From the NCBI RefSeq assembly GCF_964340395.1, contig NC_135549.1, positions 551,501 to 615,500 on the forward strand: DNA of 64,000 bases, read 5' to 3'. The DNA is from Glandiceps talaboti. Its lineage: Eukaryota > Hemichordata > Enteropneusta > Spengelidae. The notes under the pieces were generated by a model, which was not told where the DNA came from, did not search any database, and saw only the letters and a program-made list of their open reading frames with translations. Every line of letters begins with the position of its first letter. Position 1 is the first letter of the stretch. Positions 11,501 to 22,241 of this stretch are shown in pieces. Both the position numbers and the translations under genes were made by a program.

Positions 11501-14500
11501 TTTTAGTGGCCAATAATCGAAGTGCATGTTGAATTATAGCTTGTTCAAGGAAAATACAGTCTCCCTGAGAAAAAAATATATGATGTAGCTAAGAAAATGC
11601 AGTCTGGCTGGGGAAAAGAGTTGAAGAAATAACCAGTTTGTATTTATTCTCTTCAACAATTTGTTTAAAGTAATTCTTAGAGACTGTTTTTTTCAATTTT
11701 GTTTAAAGAATTGGGAACCCTGATGGCATGAGGAGGAAAGCAGATAAAGGTAGCATAATAGATTTCAATACTACTGGGTGTGTATCATACTATTTGTAGG
11801 GAAACCCAGTATAAGCCCAGTGAACCACTGGGTGTGTATCACACTATTTGTTGGGAAACCCAGTATAAGCCTGGTGAACCACTGGGTGTGTATCATACTA
11901 TTTGTAGGGAAACCCAGTATAAGCCTGGTGAACCACTGGGTGTGTATCACACTATTTGTAGGGAAACCCAGTATAAGCCTGGTGAACCACTGGGTGTGTA
12001 TCACACTATTTGTAGGGAAACCCAGTATAAGCCTGGTGAACCACTGGGTGTGTATCATACTATTTATAAGGAAACCCAGTATAAGCCCAGTGAACCACTG
12101 GGTGTGTATCACACTATTTGTTGGGAAACCCAGTATAAGCCTGGTGAACCACTGGGTGTGTATCATACTATTTGTAGGGAAACCCAGTATAAGCCTGGTG
12201 AACCACTGGGTGTGTATCATACTATTTGTAGGGAAACCCAGTATAAGCCTGGTGAACCACTGGGTGTGTATCACAGTATTTGGTGGGAAATCCAGTATAA
12301 GCCTGGTGAACCACTGGGTGTGTATCACACTATTTGTAGGGAAACCCAGTATAAGCCTGGTGAACCACTGGGTGTGTATCACACTATTTGTAGGGAAACC
12401 CAGTATAAGCCTGGTGAACCACTGGGTGTGTACCACACTATTTGTAGGGAAACCCAGTATAAGCCTGGTGAACCACTGGGTGTGTATCATACTATTTGTA
12501 GGGAAACCCAGTATAAGCCTGGTGAACCACTGGGTGTGTATCACAGTATTTGGTGGGAAATCCAGTATAAGCCTGGTGAACCACTGGGTGTGTATCACAC
12601 TATTTGTAGGGAAACCCAGTATAAGCCTGGTGAACCACTGGGTGTGTATCACAGTATTTGTAGGGAAACCCAGTATAAGCCTGGTGAACCATTGGGTGTG
12701 TATCATACTATTTATAAGGAAACCCAGTATAAGCCTGGTGAACCACTGGGTGTGTATCACACTATTTGTAGGGAAACCCAGTATAAGCCTGGTGAACCAC
12801 TGGATGTGTATCATACTATTTGTAGGGAAACCCAGTATAAGCCTGGTGAACCACTGGGTGTGTATCACACTATTTGTAGGGAAACCCAGTATAAGCCTGG
12901 TGAACCACTGGATGTGTATCATACTATTTGTAGGGAAACCCAGTATAAGCCTGGTGAACCACTGGCTTATACTTACCTACATACCAATCTTCACAAAAAT
13001 ACAGATAGAATACCAAAGGACTGTAATGTACATCTGACAAAATACACAATTAACACTTCCTCCAATCATTTTATCAAAATAAACTCACTTTAAGAAAGTA
13101 TCCCCTACTTCCAGAGACCACTGCTCCTCTTTCCTGCTCCATTCCATCAACCATATGAATCAAATCTACATGTGAGTACTTCTTTCTGACTGTTGTGTCT
13201 CCAAAGGTACGTTCAATACCATTATCATCCTAAGAAAAACAGATGAGTCGATCATATTGTCAAATTGCTTGTTTTCATTTCTGAGTGAAAGTTCAAAATC
13301 ATATTGTCAAATTGACTGTTTTCATTTCAGAGTAAAGTTCCAAATCATATTGTCAAACTGACATCTTTCATTTCTGAGTGAAAGTTCCAAATCATATTGT
13401 CAAATTGACTGTTTTCATTTCTGAGTGAAAGTTCCAAATCATATTGTCAAATTGACTGTTTTCATTTCTGAGTGAAAGTTCCAAATCATATTGTCAAATT
13501 GACTGCTTTCATTTCTGAGTGAAAGTTCCAAATCATATTGTCAAATTGACTGCATTCATTTCTGAATGAAAGTTCCAAATCATATTGTCAAATTGACTGT
13601 TTTCATTTCTGAGTGAAAGTTCCAAATCATATTGTCAAATTGACTGCTTTCATTTCTGAGTGAAAGGTCAATACGTTCAACATGTACCAAGTGCTATAAC
13701 CTTTCTCAATTCAGGATCATAAACCCTATTTGTCAGGAAACCTTCAAATTAATGTATGACATGCTGAATGACTTTCGTTGTCATTTTTATTTATTTTCCA
13801 TTCCTTTTTGACTGTATACATTGTCTCATTGTTTTAGTGATCAATCATGTACATGTTTACATGTGAAAACAATTTTTGTCTCTATCAGAGTTACACTAAA
13901 GAGAAATGTTCAATTATGTGGATAATAAAGTTATATTGAATTGACTGAATTCTAGATGTAATTCACAGTAAATTGATTACAAAGACGTCTCAGAATGCAC
14001 GATTGTGGGCTTTTTTAATATGGTTACCAGTTCTAATTTAACAACACAATGATAAAATCTAACTTTTCTATTTTTGTTGTCTGAATTCAGATATTGATAA
14101 CTACAACATCTATACCTGAATGTTTGAATTCAGATATTGATAACTACAACATCTATACCTAAATGTCTGAAAGAATATTCATAAACTACATTTTTCATTC
14201 ATTTCTCAACCCACCTCATCATTGCTTACAGGTACAGATTCATGAATTAAATTTCCAATCTCTTTTAGACTTTCTTTGCAAACAGTTTCCACTTCAAGTC
14301 GTTCTGCATCACACTTAGTTATCGCTTCACCTATCAGAACTCGGATTTTCTTGATCTGGTTCACTGTTAAACCCTGCAACATATAAACAGCTCTTTATTC
14401 CAATATAGTGCTAATATATAGAAAGAAAGTATACATGGTTGTAATGAAGAGCACCTTCCCAAAAGCATGTCATGTGATTAAAATTTTACATCAATTTAAG

Positions 14501-17500
14501 CCAGGAGCAACAATCACATCAACCTGGTCCTGTAATTTGACATCCCTAACCCTAATCTTCATTTCATTCTATTGCTTGAATTCACAAATAGGTTACCTGA
14601 ACATCATCAATTCTGGACCCCATGTCCTTGTCTTGTCAAACTTGCCCATCATTTCTCTCCAACTTTAACAGAAATTCTGACTTGTACCTAGTTCTGATAC
14701 TAAATGTGGAGTTGACACTCTTAGGCACTATAGTAAGAATGTCCTCTCACACAATTGGACAAATAATAACATTGGAAGCATTCTATATGGTACATTTTTA
14801 CCTTAAATGTCTCCTCATCAAGAGTGTCAAGTTTGTCCAACACTTCTTGTGGTACAGGCTCTGAGGCATCTCCAACTGGTTCTTTATTCTGTGATAACAA
14901 CATAATCGTCAATCAGCTATGAAATACCATCAACCATAAAAATAAGAATGCTGAGTACAAGAATGTACAACTTTGGTATAGATCATCAGTTTTGCTGAAC
15001 AACAACTCACATTTCTACAGCAATTCACATAGTGGGCTTATATCAAAAAAGAAACATTTCAAATGCAAGGATGTAATTGTACACTACAAGATAGTCAAAG
15101 CATTATGACTAGTTACAATATCTATCTCTCCATCAACTGTACAGTACAAGATAGTCAAAGCATTATGACTAGTTACAATATCTATCTCTCCATCAACTGC
15201 CTTGAATGAAACTTGAAAGTTATTGAAACTCATATAACTTAGATCACCTTCAAACACTTAACCTGATTGGCTGCCATCCAAAACCCAATGCCCAATGGGG
15301 CACATCATTGTGTTTACTGTGGTTTTGACTTTCTGCCAACTGTAGAGCTTATCATAAATACATCCTTTCCCCTGACAATGATTTACACACTTTGCCTTTG
15401 AAAATATAACAACACCCTTATGTTGAAGCACCTTTCAACAACTTTGAAGTTAAATTCAGTGATGGAGGTAGCCATATTGGAAAGGTAGTCAACATTGATA
15501 GTATAAAGGAACTCTGTGATTGGTCAATTTGCTGCTGGATAATGTCAGATTGTAGCCGTTTGAGAGTGATCTATGCTAGACGAGTTTCAATGACTTTCCT
15601 TCAAGGCAGTTGACAGAGATAGAAATTGTACCTTCTAATGTCTTCATTATTCAAGATGATTGTACTTGGCATTGATGTCCTTAAACTGGTTTAGTAATTT
15701 TTCCAAAGCTACAATCATAATCTCCAATCTTACATCTGCCTGTAAATCATTAAATTATTTTGCTGCTGATTAAATGTTTGATAATTTCATCCAACTTTGC
15801 ATCTCTCCATGTCAACTATTCAATTGTATAAAAAAATGAATTCTTACTTTCATTTTGTCACCAATATTCCTGCTACAAGAATTTTTCAGTTTATTCCAGT
15901 TGTCTGCTTGGTACCTCACTGAAAAATTCAACAAATGTACAGAGATGTGTCATTCTTGATCAAGTTTTGTTCATTTTTTTAACAATTACTTCTAGTAATT
16001 TTGCAATATTTGAGAATAACGCCATATGTTCAACAAGCAGTGTATCAAACGGGACATATGTATGCAGTGTTTCTATTATTGATTGTGAAGTGAAATGTAA
16101 ACAACCTATAAAATCTGCACAAAAGGTTCTCTGCACTTATTATAAGGAGTTATATGTGGTGCTTACTCAACTATTAGTATTAATTGTATTCTACATTTAC
16201 TCATTATATGTGTCTGTCAGTTATTATGGATTTCAACATTGCAGAACATAGTACCCATAGTATATTGTGGCTGTGAATGTATTACATTTTAGTTGATAAT
16301 GTCAACACATTGACCATGCTATAGCCACTACTGTCTGGTATCATATATTTATTAATGCCTTTAATTTCAACACTTTCAGTTCTCTGAAAATACAGCTCCT
16401 TTATTTGCAAACAAGAATAATTTTGTTATACTTCTCATTTTGTTTGTAATATGAATGATCAATTTGAGGTTATTCATTCAAATTTCATTTTGAGCTTCAT
16501 CTTTGACGTCAATCATTTCTCTTACTGAAGTAGTATGAGTAGCTGATGCCACTTGTATTGTAAAATTAAAGTTTTCGTAGACTAGATTAGCTTTGCTTTT
16601 TTCTAGGAAATCCTAAGTCTTGAGTTTGACAAGAGTGATCAGCTGATCCCTACCTTACATTTTAGAACAATGCAAAGAGAACCAGCATTATGGCTGAGTG
16701 GCTGATTATGTATCAAAACAGAGATGGTTGTATTTATAGGGATGTCTTCAAAACAAAGTGAATCCTAAGTCATATTTATATTACAAATATATACAATTTT
16801 AAAAGCCACATATAAACTCTTACTGCTAGTGATCAATAAATTAAATTAATTCTTTGATCAGCAAGTAGCATAACACTATACCTACATTGCAACACAATTC
16901 AATGCGCAACTGGCACCAACAACACATCAGAATTTGTTGTTCTCCTATCCCTGTCTGTGTGGTGATTTACTAGAAATGCAATAGGACTAACAATCTAACA
17001 TTAACTGCCATCATTTTAATGCATAATTTAACAAAAATGTTGGTTTTTTTCACAAGAGAGGGCACACAGGTAGATAATACATGGTATATCAAACATTACA
17101 TTATACCAGTATACTGATTGTGCAAAATGAAGAGATCTGATTGGTCAAGACATCAAACTAACACTCTAAAACAGTGATATATGCACAATTAACACAATTC
17201 TAAGTGGTCCTGAATGAGAATAGTACACTCATTTTTGATTGCTAAATCCACCTTGGCCACCGTATCCGTACGATCACCTACACAGCACTAAGTCGTCACA
17301 TTGAACGCTAGTATTTTCCCTAGCTAGGAAAAAGGAACAAGATTGTCGAGGCCCTAGAATTGTCCAATGTTATCACCTTAGAGTGGCTCAGTGTTGTTCT
17401 TGGTCCCATCCATCATGAAACGAATCTAACTTCAGACCATTGACAAATGAATGTGCCAAGGTAAAAAATTAAGTAAAACTACATTTACACACTACACAGT

Positions 17501-17556
17501 ATTATCTATTAAACTATTCATTGCTTCAACATAAATTTAGTGATGTTATCCTTGAC

Positions 17557-17593
<37 letters not shown>

Positions 17594-18493
17594 ATAAATT
17601 TATATAGCGCCAAATATCCATTTAGAAAACAATGTTCAGTGGCGCTTAGAGTTAGAAAGGAGATGAAAAAGCTCTCTGAAATATGTGGGTTTTCAAGCGT
17701 CTTTTGAAAATGTTAACATTGGGAGAGGTTTTAATGTCCAGGGGTAGAGAGTTCCAAAGTTCAGGAGCTGCTGAGGAGAAGCATATGGTGAGATCATCTG
17801 TGTAATGGAAGTAATCACAATTGAAATTCAACAGATATTCAGGTTCTGGGCCAATCTATACCTGCACTTCATTTCCATTCCAAAGTGCAGTTTGCTTTAC
17901 CATTTTTTTAGAATTTGTTCATTACAAATTTCAATATACTCGTATAATATAAAGGCAATAAACCACTCCCTGGAGATGGTATACTCTTGGTTTTGACCAG
18001 TTGACTCCATATATGCATTTGCTGATGCCCATGCTAATAGGTTGATCATCTGGTCAAAACCAAGGGTATACCATCCCCCCCCCCCCCCCCCCCCCCCATG
18101 GTCATGAGAGGGACTGTGGTTATAACTAGCTTAATAATATATGATTATTATGCCAAGACACTGCAGACTTCATCAAACCTCAGATGGGAGCAAAAATAAC
18201 GTTGCCTGGTGCAATACTTGCTGTACGTTACATGTACAACTCTAAATAAAATATTGTTAAAAAATCGTCATGGATCTCTCTATAAAATAACTTGCTGATA
18301 AACATGAATTATGACAATATCGAAACATGTCAGTCAACATTGGAAGTTATAACTTACGTTTTCGCCATTTTGTATCAGCTTCTACCACGTTATCAACGAG
18401 TGTTACATCCTTGTAACGTTTCGCCTGGTTCTCTTTAATCTTTGCCGGGTCTCCGCCCTTGTCCGTCCTAAATAATTCTAGGTCGAGCACCAT
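5595..18493 (-). CDS. SARS1: Seryl-tRNA synthetase, cytosolic
   Basis: Class II synthetase charging tRNA-Ser with serine in the cytosol. Coding exons in transcript order: 18493-18358, 15918-15848, 14888-14802, 14373-14215, 13229-13089, 11564-11409, 9466-9245, 8757-8628, 8219-8062, 6462-6333, 5764-5595. All have GT-AG borders and matching phases; total 1560 nt, 519 aa, close to the vertebrate length. The start [16 protein letters not shown] is the family N-terminus, followed by the coiled-coil tRNA-binding arm (about 40-150). Catalytic motifs: TSEQ 272-275, motif 2 with FRQE 302-305 and [11 protein letters not shown] 314-324, serine-site [10 protein letters not shown] 390-399, motif 3 [14 protein letters not shown] 433-446. 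The C-terminal tail (483-500) is lysine-rich, like the nuclear-targeting UNE-S appendix of animal SARS. Introns hold minisatellites, a LINE scrap and foldback repeats. It lies divergent to the dehydrogenase gene. Identity is very secure; exon edges are by eye. Confidence 0.97.
5998..6166. repeat. Minisatellite, 34-bp unit, about 5 copies (SARS1 intron 10)
   Basis: Unit CAGTGTTGCCTCATGGGAGT followed by TACAAACAGTGGCC. Several overlapping plus-strand open frames here are repeat artefacts. Confidence 0.93.
7010..7640. repeat. Dispersed repeat ending in (CAGA)n and poly(G) (SARS1 intron 9)
   Basis: Two internal copies of a block around GATAATRTG-GTAG-CACTTGAATGG (7048 and 7330). A segment with GCCATATTTGATTCAGTCAC and TGCATATGTCTTAC resembles 9925-10060, so this is a dispersed family. 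The end at 7553-7582 is (CAGA)n followed by poly(G). Class unknown. Confidence 0.55.
8468..8577. repeat. Foldback repeat (SARS1 intron 8)
   Basis: Imperfect inverted arms of about 30 bp, with CACATCCTGTG at the left end and CACAGGATGTG at the right, and internal CAATTTCCAGT/ACTGGAAATTG. Probably a small MITE-like element; no clear target duplication was found. Confidence 0.6.
9656..9785. repeat. (CAAA)n-rich tract (SARS1 intron 6)
   Basis: Irregular CAAACAAA/TAAACAAA run. The minus-strand frames rich in F, V, C and L across it are not genes. Confidence 0.85.
9900..10120. repeat. Dispersed repeat related to 7010-7640, ending in poly(G)
   Basis: Shares TATGTCACAAA-AA-GATGTGCATAT, the ATGTTTGAAAGAAATCGG block and a closing poly(G) run (10096-10118) with the repeat at 7010-7640. 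It has no coding capacity. Confidence 0.5.
10200..10365. repeat. Minisatellite, 38-bp unit, about 4 copies (SARS1 intron 6)
   Basis: Unit AAATTAGCATCAAAATCCCA followed by TTATGGTGCGTCTTTTCC. The rest of the intron (10366-11408) has two short plus-strand open frames without recognisable domains; I see no gene in it. Confidence 0.92.
11772..12966. repeat. Minisatellite, 54-bp unit, about 22 copies (SARS1 intron 5)
   Basis: Fills about 80% of intron 5. Each unit carries the inverted pair ACTGGGT / ACCCAGT. The unit is 18 codons long and lacks stops in several frames, creating false proteins of 383-437 residues on both strands. Marked variants recur five units apart (GTATTTGGTGGG near 12275 and 12545, exactly 270 bp), showing partial higher-order duplication. 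Confidence 0.97.
13246..13668. repeat. Minisatellite, 47-bp unit, about 9 copies (SARS1 intron 4)
   Basis: Unit AATCATATTGTCAAATTGAC followed by TGTTTTCATTTCTGAGTGAA and AGTTCCA. In transcript sense it ends about 16 bases before the acceptor of exon 5 (13230), so it covers the usual branch-point and polypyrimidine region. Confidence 0.95.
15084..15199. repeat. Tandem duplication, 62-bp unit, 2 copies (SARS1 intron 2)
   Basis: The segment ACAAGATAGTCAAAGCATTA through ATCTATCTCTCCATCAACTG occurs twice head to tail and is nearly identical, so it is recent. Confidence 0.93.
17556..17800 (-). mobile_element. LINE 3' fragment with (ATAG)n tail (SARS1 intron 1)
   Basis: Reverse strand of about 17790-17660 encodes [15 protein letters not shown], then [15 protein letters not shown] and a stop. 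This is the typical C-terminus of CR1/L2-like LINE reverse-transcriptase ORFs. It is followed by GGCGCTATATAAATTTATT and a short tandem-repeat tail (17556-17593). Severely 5'-truncated. Confidence 0.85.
17959..18124. repeat. Foldback element with expanded poly(C) in one arm (SARS1 intron 1)
   Basis: 25-bp arms at 17976-18000 and 18050-18074 (ATGGTATAC-CTTGGTTTTGA) match with one difference. Outer arm pieces AACCACTCCC and GGGACTGTGGTT also correspond. A run of about 22 C (18076-18097) sits inside the right arm, apparently expanded after insertion. Confidence 0.65.
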
Positions 18494-18572
18494 GTTTTAC
18501 GTTAAAATATGGGGTTTTGGGTAAAACGTGATATTCACGCCTTCTGCTGAATGGAGCCGACGCACAGACGGA

Positions 18573-18582
18573 GCATGCGCAG
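18573..18582. promoter_or_regulatory. NRF1-like site in SARS1 promoter
   Basis: GCATGCGCA, core of the palindromic NRF1 consensus, lies about 80 bp upstream of the SARS1 start codon. The surrounding 18540-18590 is unusually GC-rich for this window. NRF1 sites are common in animal housekeeping promoters; function here is inferred. Confidence 0.5.
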
Positions 18583-18936
18583 TGTGCTGGGACAAGCAAT
18601 TTGCATTTTACTGGAGACTATTGCATCAGATAGTTGTTCGTGTCATCATGATGAAATAGTGATTCGGTATATTCTATGACAAATAACAGTATGCGTTTAT
18701 CCATTCGTGTAGGGTCTATGGTTTATCATCAGGGTGACAATTTTAGAGATGTACCGATTTGAAATACGTATAATATCAAAGTTGTGGACACCCGTACGTA
18801 TCTTTATTCCATCCGTTAAGAAAACTACATTTCTTCATTGGATTTTCTGCAATAAGCATTTGGTGATAAAAACAAACTAGTAAATATATAAACTTCAGTA
18901 ATAATAGAAACAAAAAATAACTAATGTATATATGAG

Positions 18937-19200
18937 TAGTCCTGTGCTGCTTGCAGACACAGGGGCGTGTAATATTGCATAAATTGTTGTTTTCCAGGTC
19001 TACAGACTAAATATAACAACCTTTTGAATATATATTCCTACCTGTATAGGGAATATTTATAGTATACGTAGTACTATAGATCGATACATTTGTAGCAGCA
19101 AGATTCGTATGATATTTTCCTAAGAAAACGGAAATCTAAGCAATAATACACGCCCCTGTGCTTGCAGACGGTGCACGCGTTTCGCATGGATTCTGGCCTA
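18937..19200. mobile_element. GTCCTG-family MITE, copy 1, interrupted and partial
   Basis: Left end TAGTCCTGTGCTGCTTGCAGAC and, past an insertion, GACGGTGCACGCGTTTCGC match the internal start of the copy at 22553-22659. The right end is not found, so this copy is truncated or diverged. Confidence 0.6.
18959..19159. mobile_element. 201-bp MITE with 10-bp target duplication
   Basis: Terminal inverted repeats start ACAGGGGCGTGTAATATTGC; the right arm has one mismatch in 20. It is flanked by direct repeats GCTTGCAGAC at 18949-18958 and 19160-19169. A 9-10-bp duplication suggests a Mutator-like non-autonomous element. It is inserted in GTCCTG-family copy 1. Confidence 0.8.
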
Positions 19201-19364
19201 GTATCAGGAGAAAACGCTGGCTGCAACCCGTGACCCTGAACGAACCCGGAAGTGCGACCATGAACCAGTACCGTTTGTTTTGATATCAAATCCAGGAGAA
19301 GACGCAGCTATCATTATGGGGGTGTCAGAGGAATTGCTTTGAAAATCCAAAAAAATTCAGTAAC

Positions 19365-19455
19365 AACCCCCCCCCCCCGGGCCTGGTTTGAAATGTTTTC
19401 GTAACCCCCCCCCCCCACACACACACAATATATTTCGTAACCCCCCCCCCCCCGC
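19365..19455. repeat. Three poly(C) tracts with (CA)n
   Basis: Runs of 10-14 C near 19369, 19404 and 19441, two preceded by TTTCGTAA, suggesting a small duplicated segment with an expandable C tract. Confidence 0.85.
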
Positions 19456-19585
19456 CATTTTACACTCATAACTGTTAGTGGCGTTTTACAAACATTACAA
19501 AAATTGAGGTTGAGTGTTCCATTGACACACACGTACACATACGTTCCATTGACACACACGTTCCATTGACACACACGTACACACA

Positions 19586-19795
19586 TACATACCTACCTAC
19601 CTACCTACCTACCTACCTACCTACCTACCTACCTACCTACCTACATACATACATACATACATACATACATACATACATACATACATACATACATACATAC
19701 ATACATACATACATACATACATACATACATACATACATACATACATACATACATACATACATACATACATACATACATACATACATACATACATA
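19586..19795. repeat. (CCTA)n then (CATA)n microsatellite
   Basis: About 14 CCTA units switch cleanly into about 38 CATA units. Upstream (19515-19585) is a short array of TTCCATTGACACACACGTAC-type units. Confidence 0.97.
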
Positions 19796-19926
19796 GAATG
19801 GATTGCGATTGTAGTATGTGTTTACAGCGCAAGTGTTACTTCATTAGTGGAATACGAGATACCACAGACCCTCCAAACTGAGTACTACTAGCTTCGATTT
19901 CATATATGCACAGGTAAATTATATTG

Positions 19927-20042
19927 AAAGAGTTGGGGCGAGTTGAAAATGGGGCGAGTTGAAATTGGGGCGAGTTGAAAATTGGACGAGTTGAGTGGGA
20001 CGAGTTGAAATGGGACGAGTTGAAATTGGGACGAGTTGATCC
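19927..20042. repeat. Minisatellite, 16-17-bp unit, about 7 copies
   Basis: Units of the form GGG(G/A)CGAGTTGAAAATTG adjoining the next (CATA)n array. Confidence 0.9.
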
Positions 20043-20048
20043 GTCACC

Positions 20049-20272
20049 CATACATACATACATACATACATACATACATACATACATACATACATACATA
20101 CATACATACATACATACATACATACATACATACATACATACATACATACATACATACATACATACATACATACATACATACATACATACATACATACATA
20201 CATACATACATACATACATACATACATACATACATACATACATACATACATACATACATACATACATACAAA
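20049..20272. repeat. (CATA)n microsatellite, about 55 units
   Basis: Uninterrupted tetranucleotide array. Both strands are open in all frames and give the spurious HTYI / YVCM proteins. Confidence 0.98.
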
Positions 20273-20500
20273 CTTTTTGTTTTGAATTTGAATTTCCTCA
20301 TAACATGCTGGATGTAGCTTATTTCAAAGGGGAGAGGAAACAATGGGTGCAGCTTATTCCCCAAGTCGCTAGTAAAATTGTAAATTAGACGCCACAGATA
20401 GCCTCTGGACTAGGGGATGGGCCAGATTTTACAAATCGGTTCTCCAGGCTAATAGCGTCTAGACCTAGACTAGAATCTCCATTCCCAGCCATCAGCATCC

Positions 20501-21476
20501 TAGTCCTGCTTGCATACGGAGTGATCCGGGACTCGATTCTGACAATTGTCCCTCCTACCTCCTACTTGTGTTTAGGGGAGAACCATTTGATTTCTGGGGG
20601 GGTATGGAGGATTTTGAGAAAAAAAAATTTGTTTCCAGGTGAACCAGAATTGAGCAAATTTGGAAACCTTATTCTCATGTATTATATAGGCGGCGCAAAT
20701 GTTTTTAATACAGTATAAATTCCTGTTTTTTCCAGCACTTATCATTAAAGCATGCACTATATATCTCTGCTTTAAACCCAAGTGCACACAAAGTTTTCCT
20801 TTCCTTTTCTGACCCAAGAAAACATATTTCAGAATTTTTGTTGCAATATCTCAATGACACAGTCAATATCTGAAGGGGACTATTTGGCTTCTGTAAATTA
20901 AGACAATTTAAAAAAAAACAAGACAGGAGTCAATAAACTAGTGTTAAAATCAATATATTTTTCTTTCAATATAAATCTCTTATAAAGACATTTTCTTCTG
21001 GTTCCTGGTACTACTATGCAATTCACAGGGGTCAGGAGTACAGCACTCCCTAGATCGGTCAGCTCCTCAGGGATATTTTACCAGTCATCTTTTGTACATA
21101 CAAATTTAAGTAGCAGAAGTATGGTTGGTAGACAGACGTCTTTCATACTAACTGCTAATTCTTCTACTTGCACAGTACAAGTTATTTAGAGGTACAGTTG
21201 TGAACCATTGTGACGTTGTATAGGTATGAACAACGCATTACAAACTTAATGACTAATTAAAAAAATATTTTGCACTGCTACTCCATTTGAAAAAAAAAAT
21301 TGATGCAGGACTGACAGTAGAAAAAAAATTGCTGTCACTCTGACTGGAAAAAAAAAATTTGCTCCCATACCTACTTCCTCCATACCCCCCCCCAGAAATC
21401 AAATGGTTCTCCCCTTAGAGTCAAGTCAGTTAATATACATTTTGTACTCGTGCACCACCGTCTGTAAGCAGGACTA
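20501..21476. mobile_element. GTCCTG-family MITE, copy 2, split by another transposon
   Basis: Left part 20501-20574 begins TAGTCCTGCTTGCATACGGA. Right part 21415-21476 ends in TCTGTAAGCAGGACTA. Joined conceptually they match the intact copy at 22921-23033 read in reverse, including GACTC-ATTCTGACAATTGTCC and AGAGTCAAGTCAG. Both ends abut TA, compatible with a TA target. Confidence 0.8.
20575..21414. mobile_element. 840-bp non-autonomous transposon with TTA target duplication
   Basis: Terminal inverted repeats of about 38 bp (GGGGAGAACCATTTGATTTC, then a G tract, TATGGAGGA). It is flanked by TTA at 20572-20574 and 21415-21417. A 3-bp TTA duplication and G-rich termini fit the PIF/Harbinger superfamily. 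No transposase frame is visible. It sits inside GTCCTG-family copy 2. Confidence 0.82.
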
Positions 21477-22241
21477 TCCCCATCCTTATGCCCTTTATCT
21501 GTCATAATGTTGACACATTGTTTGACATGTACGGGATTAGCAGTCCTCTACCGGAGCTAATATTAAAGTTTGTGTAGCGGGTTATAACCACCTCCTTGTC
21601 TGAGTTGCCGCTGAAGTCTTATCAGTATTGGATAGTGTAAGACAAAGGGGGACTTAGAAGGTGTGAATTGGGTTGACCTTTGTAGTTCAAGTAAAACCAG
21701 TCCGGCAAAGTCAGAAACCATATGCCTGCACATGGAAGGGGAGCCTCCATGGTCTCAAGAATGAAATGCAAGAGTACGACCCGGACCAAAATAATTTGGC
21801 AAAATTACGAGGAGAACTTAATTACGGAGAAAAATAGTTGTGGCGAGTAGTATTAAAAATAAGTCATACTACTGTACCATGAATGGAGTAGTGACTGCAC
21901 AGTAAGGGTTTAAGGATGAAGGGCACAACTGTTACCATTCAAAAGAAACGGTAAACATTTAAAAAACGAATTTTACACAGATCTTCAGATGAGCTACACT
22001 ATAATATTAGACACGTCTCGTTGTTCAGTCATATCAGGGCTTGTGAATGTTGTATGGCTTATTTCTTCGCCGTGAACACTGCATGCTGTGTGTGTCCTCA
22101 CCCGAATGTGTACACTCATATCTCAGTTATTATCATCACCTAGCGTGGCAAGGGGTGAGACAGTGTGTACTTTATCTTAATCTAGTCTAGCAAGGGTGAG
22201 ATGGACTAATCCTGCCATCCTGTGAACTTGTCGGGCATAAG
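21477..22241. other. Intergenic upstream of the dehydrogenase gene
   Basis: No coding signal recognised. It includes two similar AGCGTGGCAAGGGGTGAGA / AGTCTAGCAAGGGTGAGAT segments near 22143 and 22183. Probably the distal promoter region. Confidence 0.4.

Noticed and set aside
11771-13093. Open frames of 383, 419 and 437 codons on both strands
   Set aside because: They are translations of a 54-bp minisatellite inside SARS1 intron 5; a stop-free unit divisible by three keeps several frames open. No non-repeat coding flank.
19566-20388. HTYI/YVCM repeat proteins
   Set aside because: Translations of (CATA)n microsatellites; the same applies at 2649-3040 and 49727-50637.
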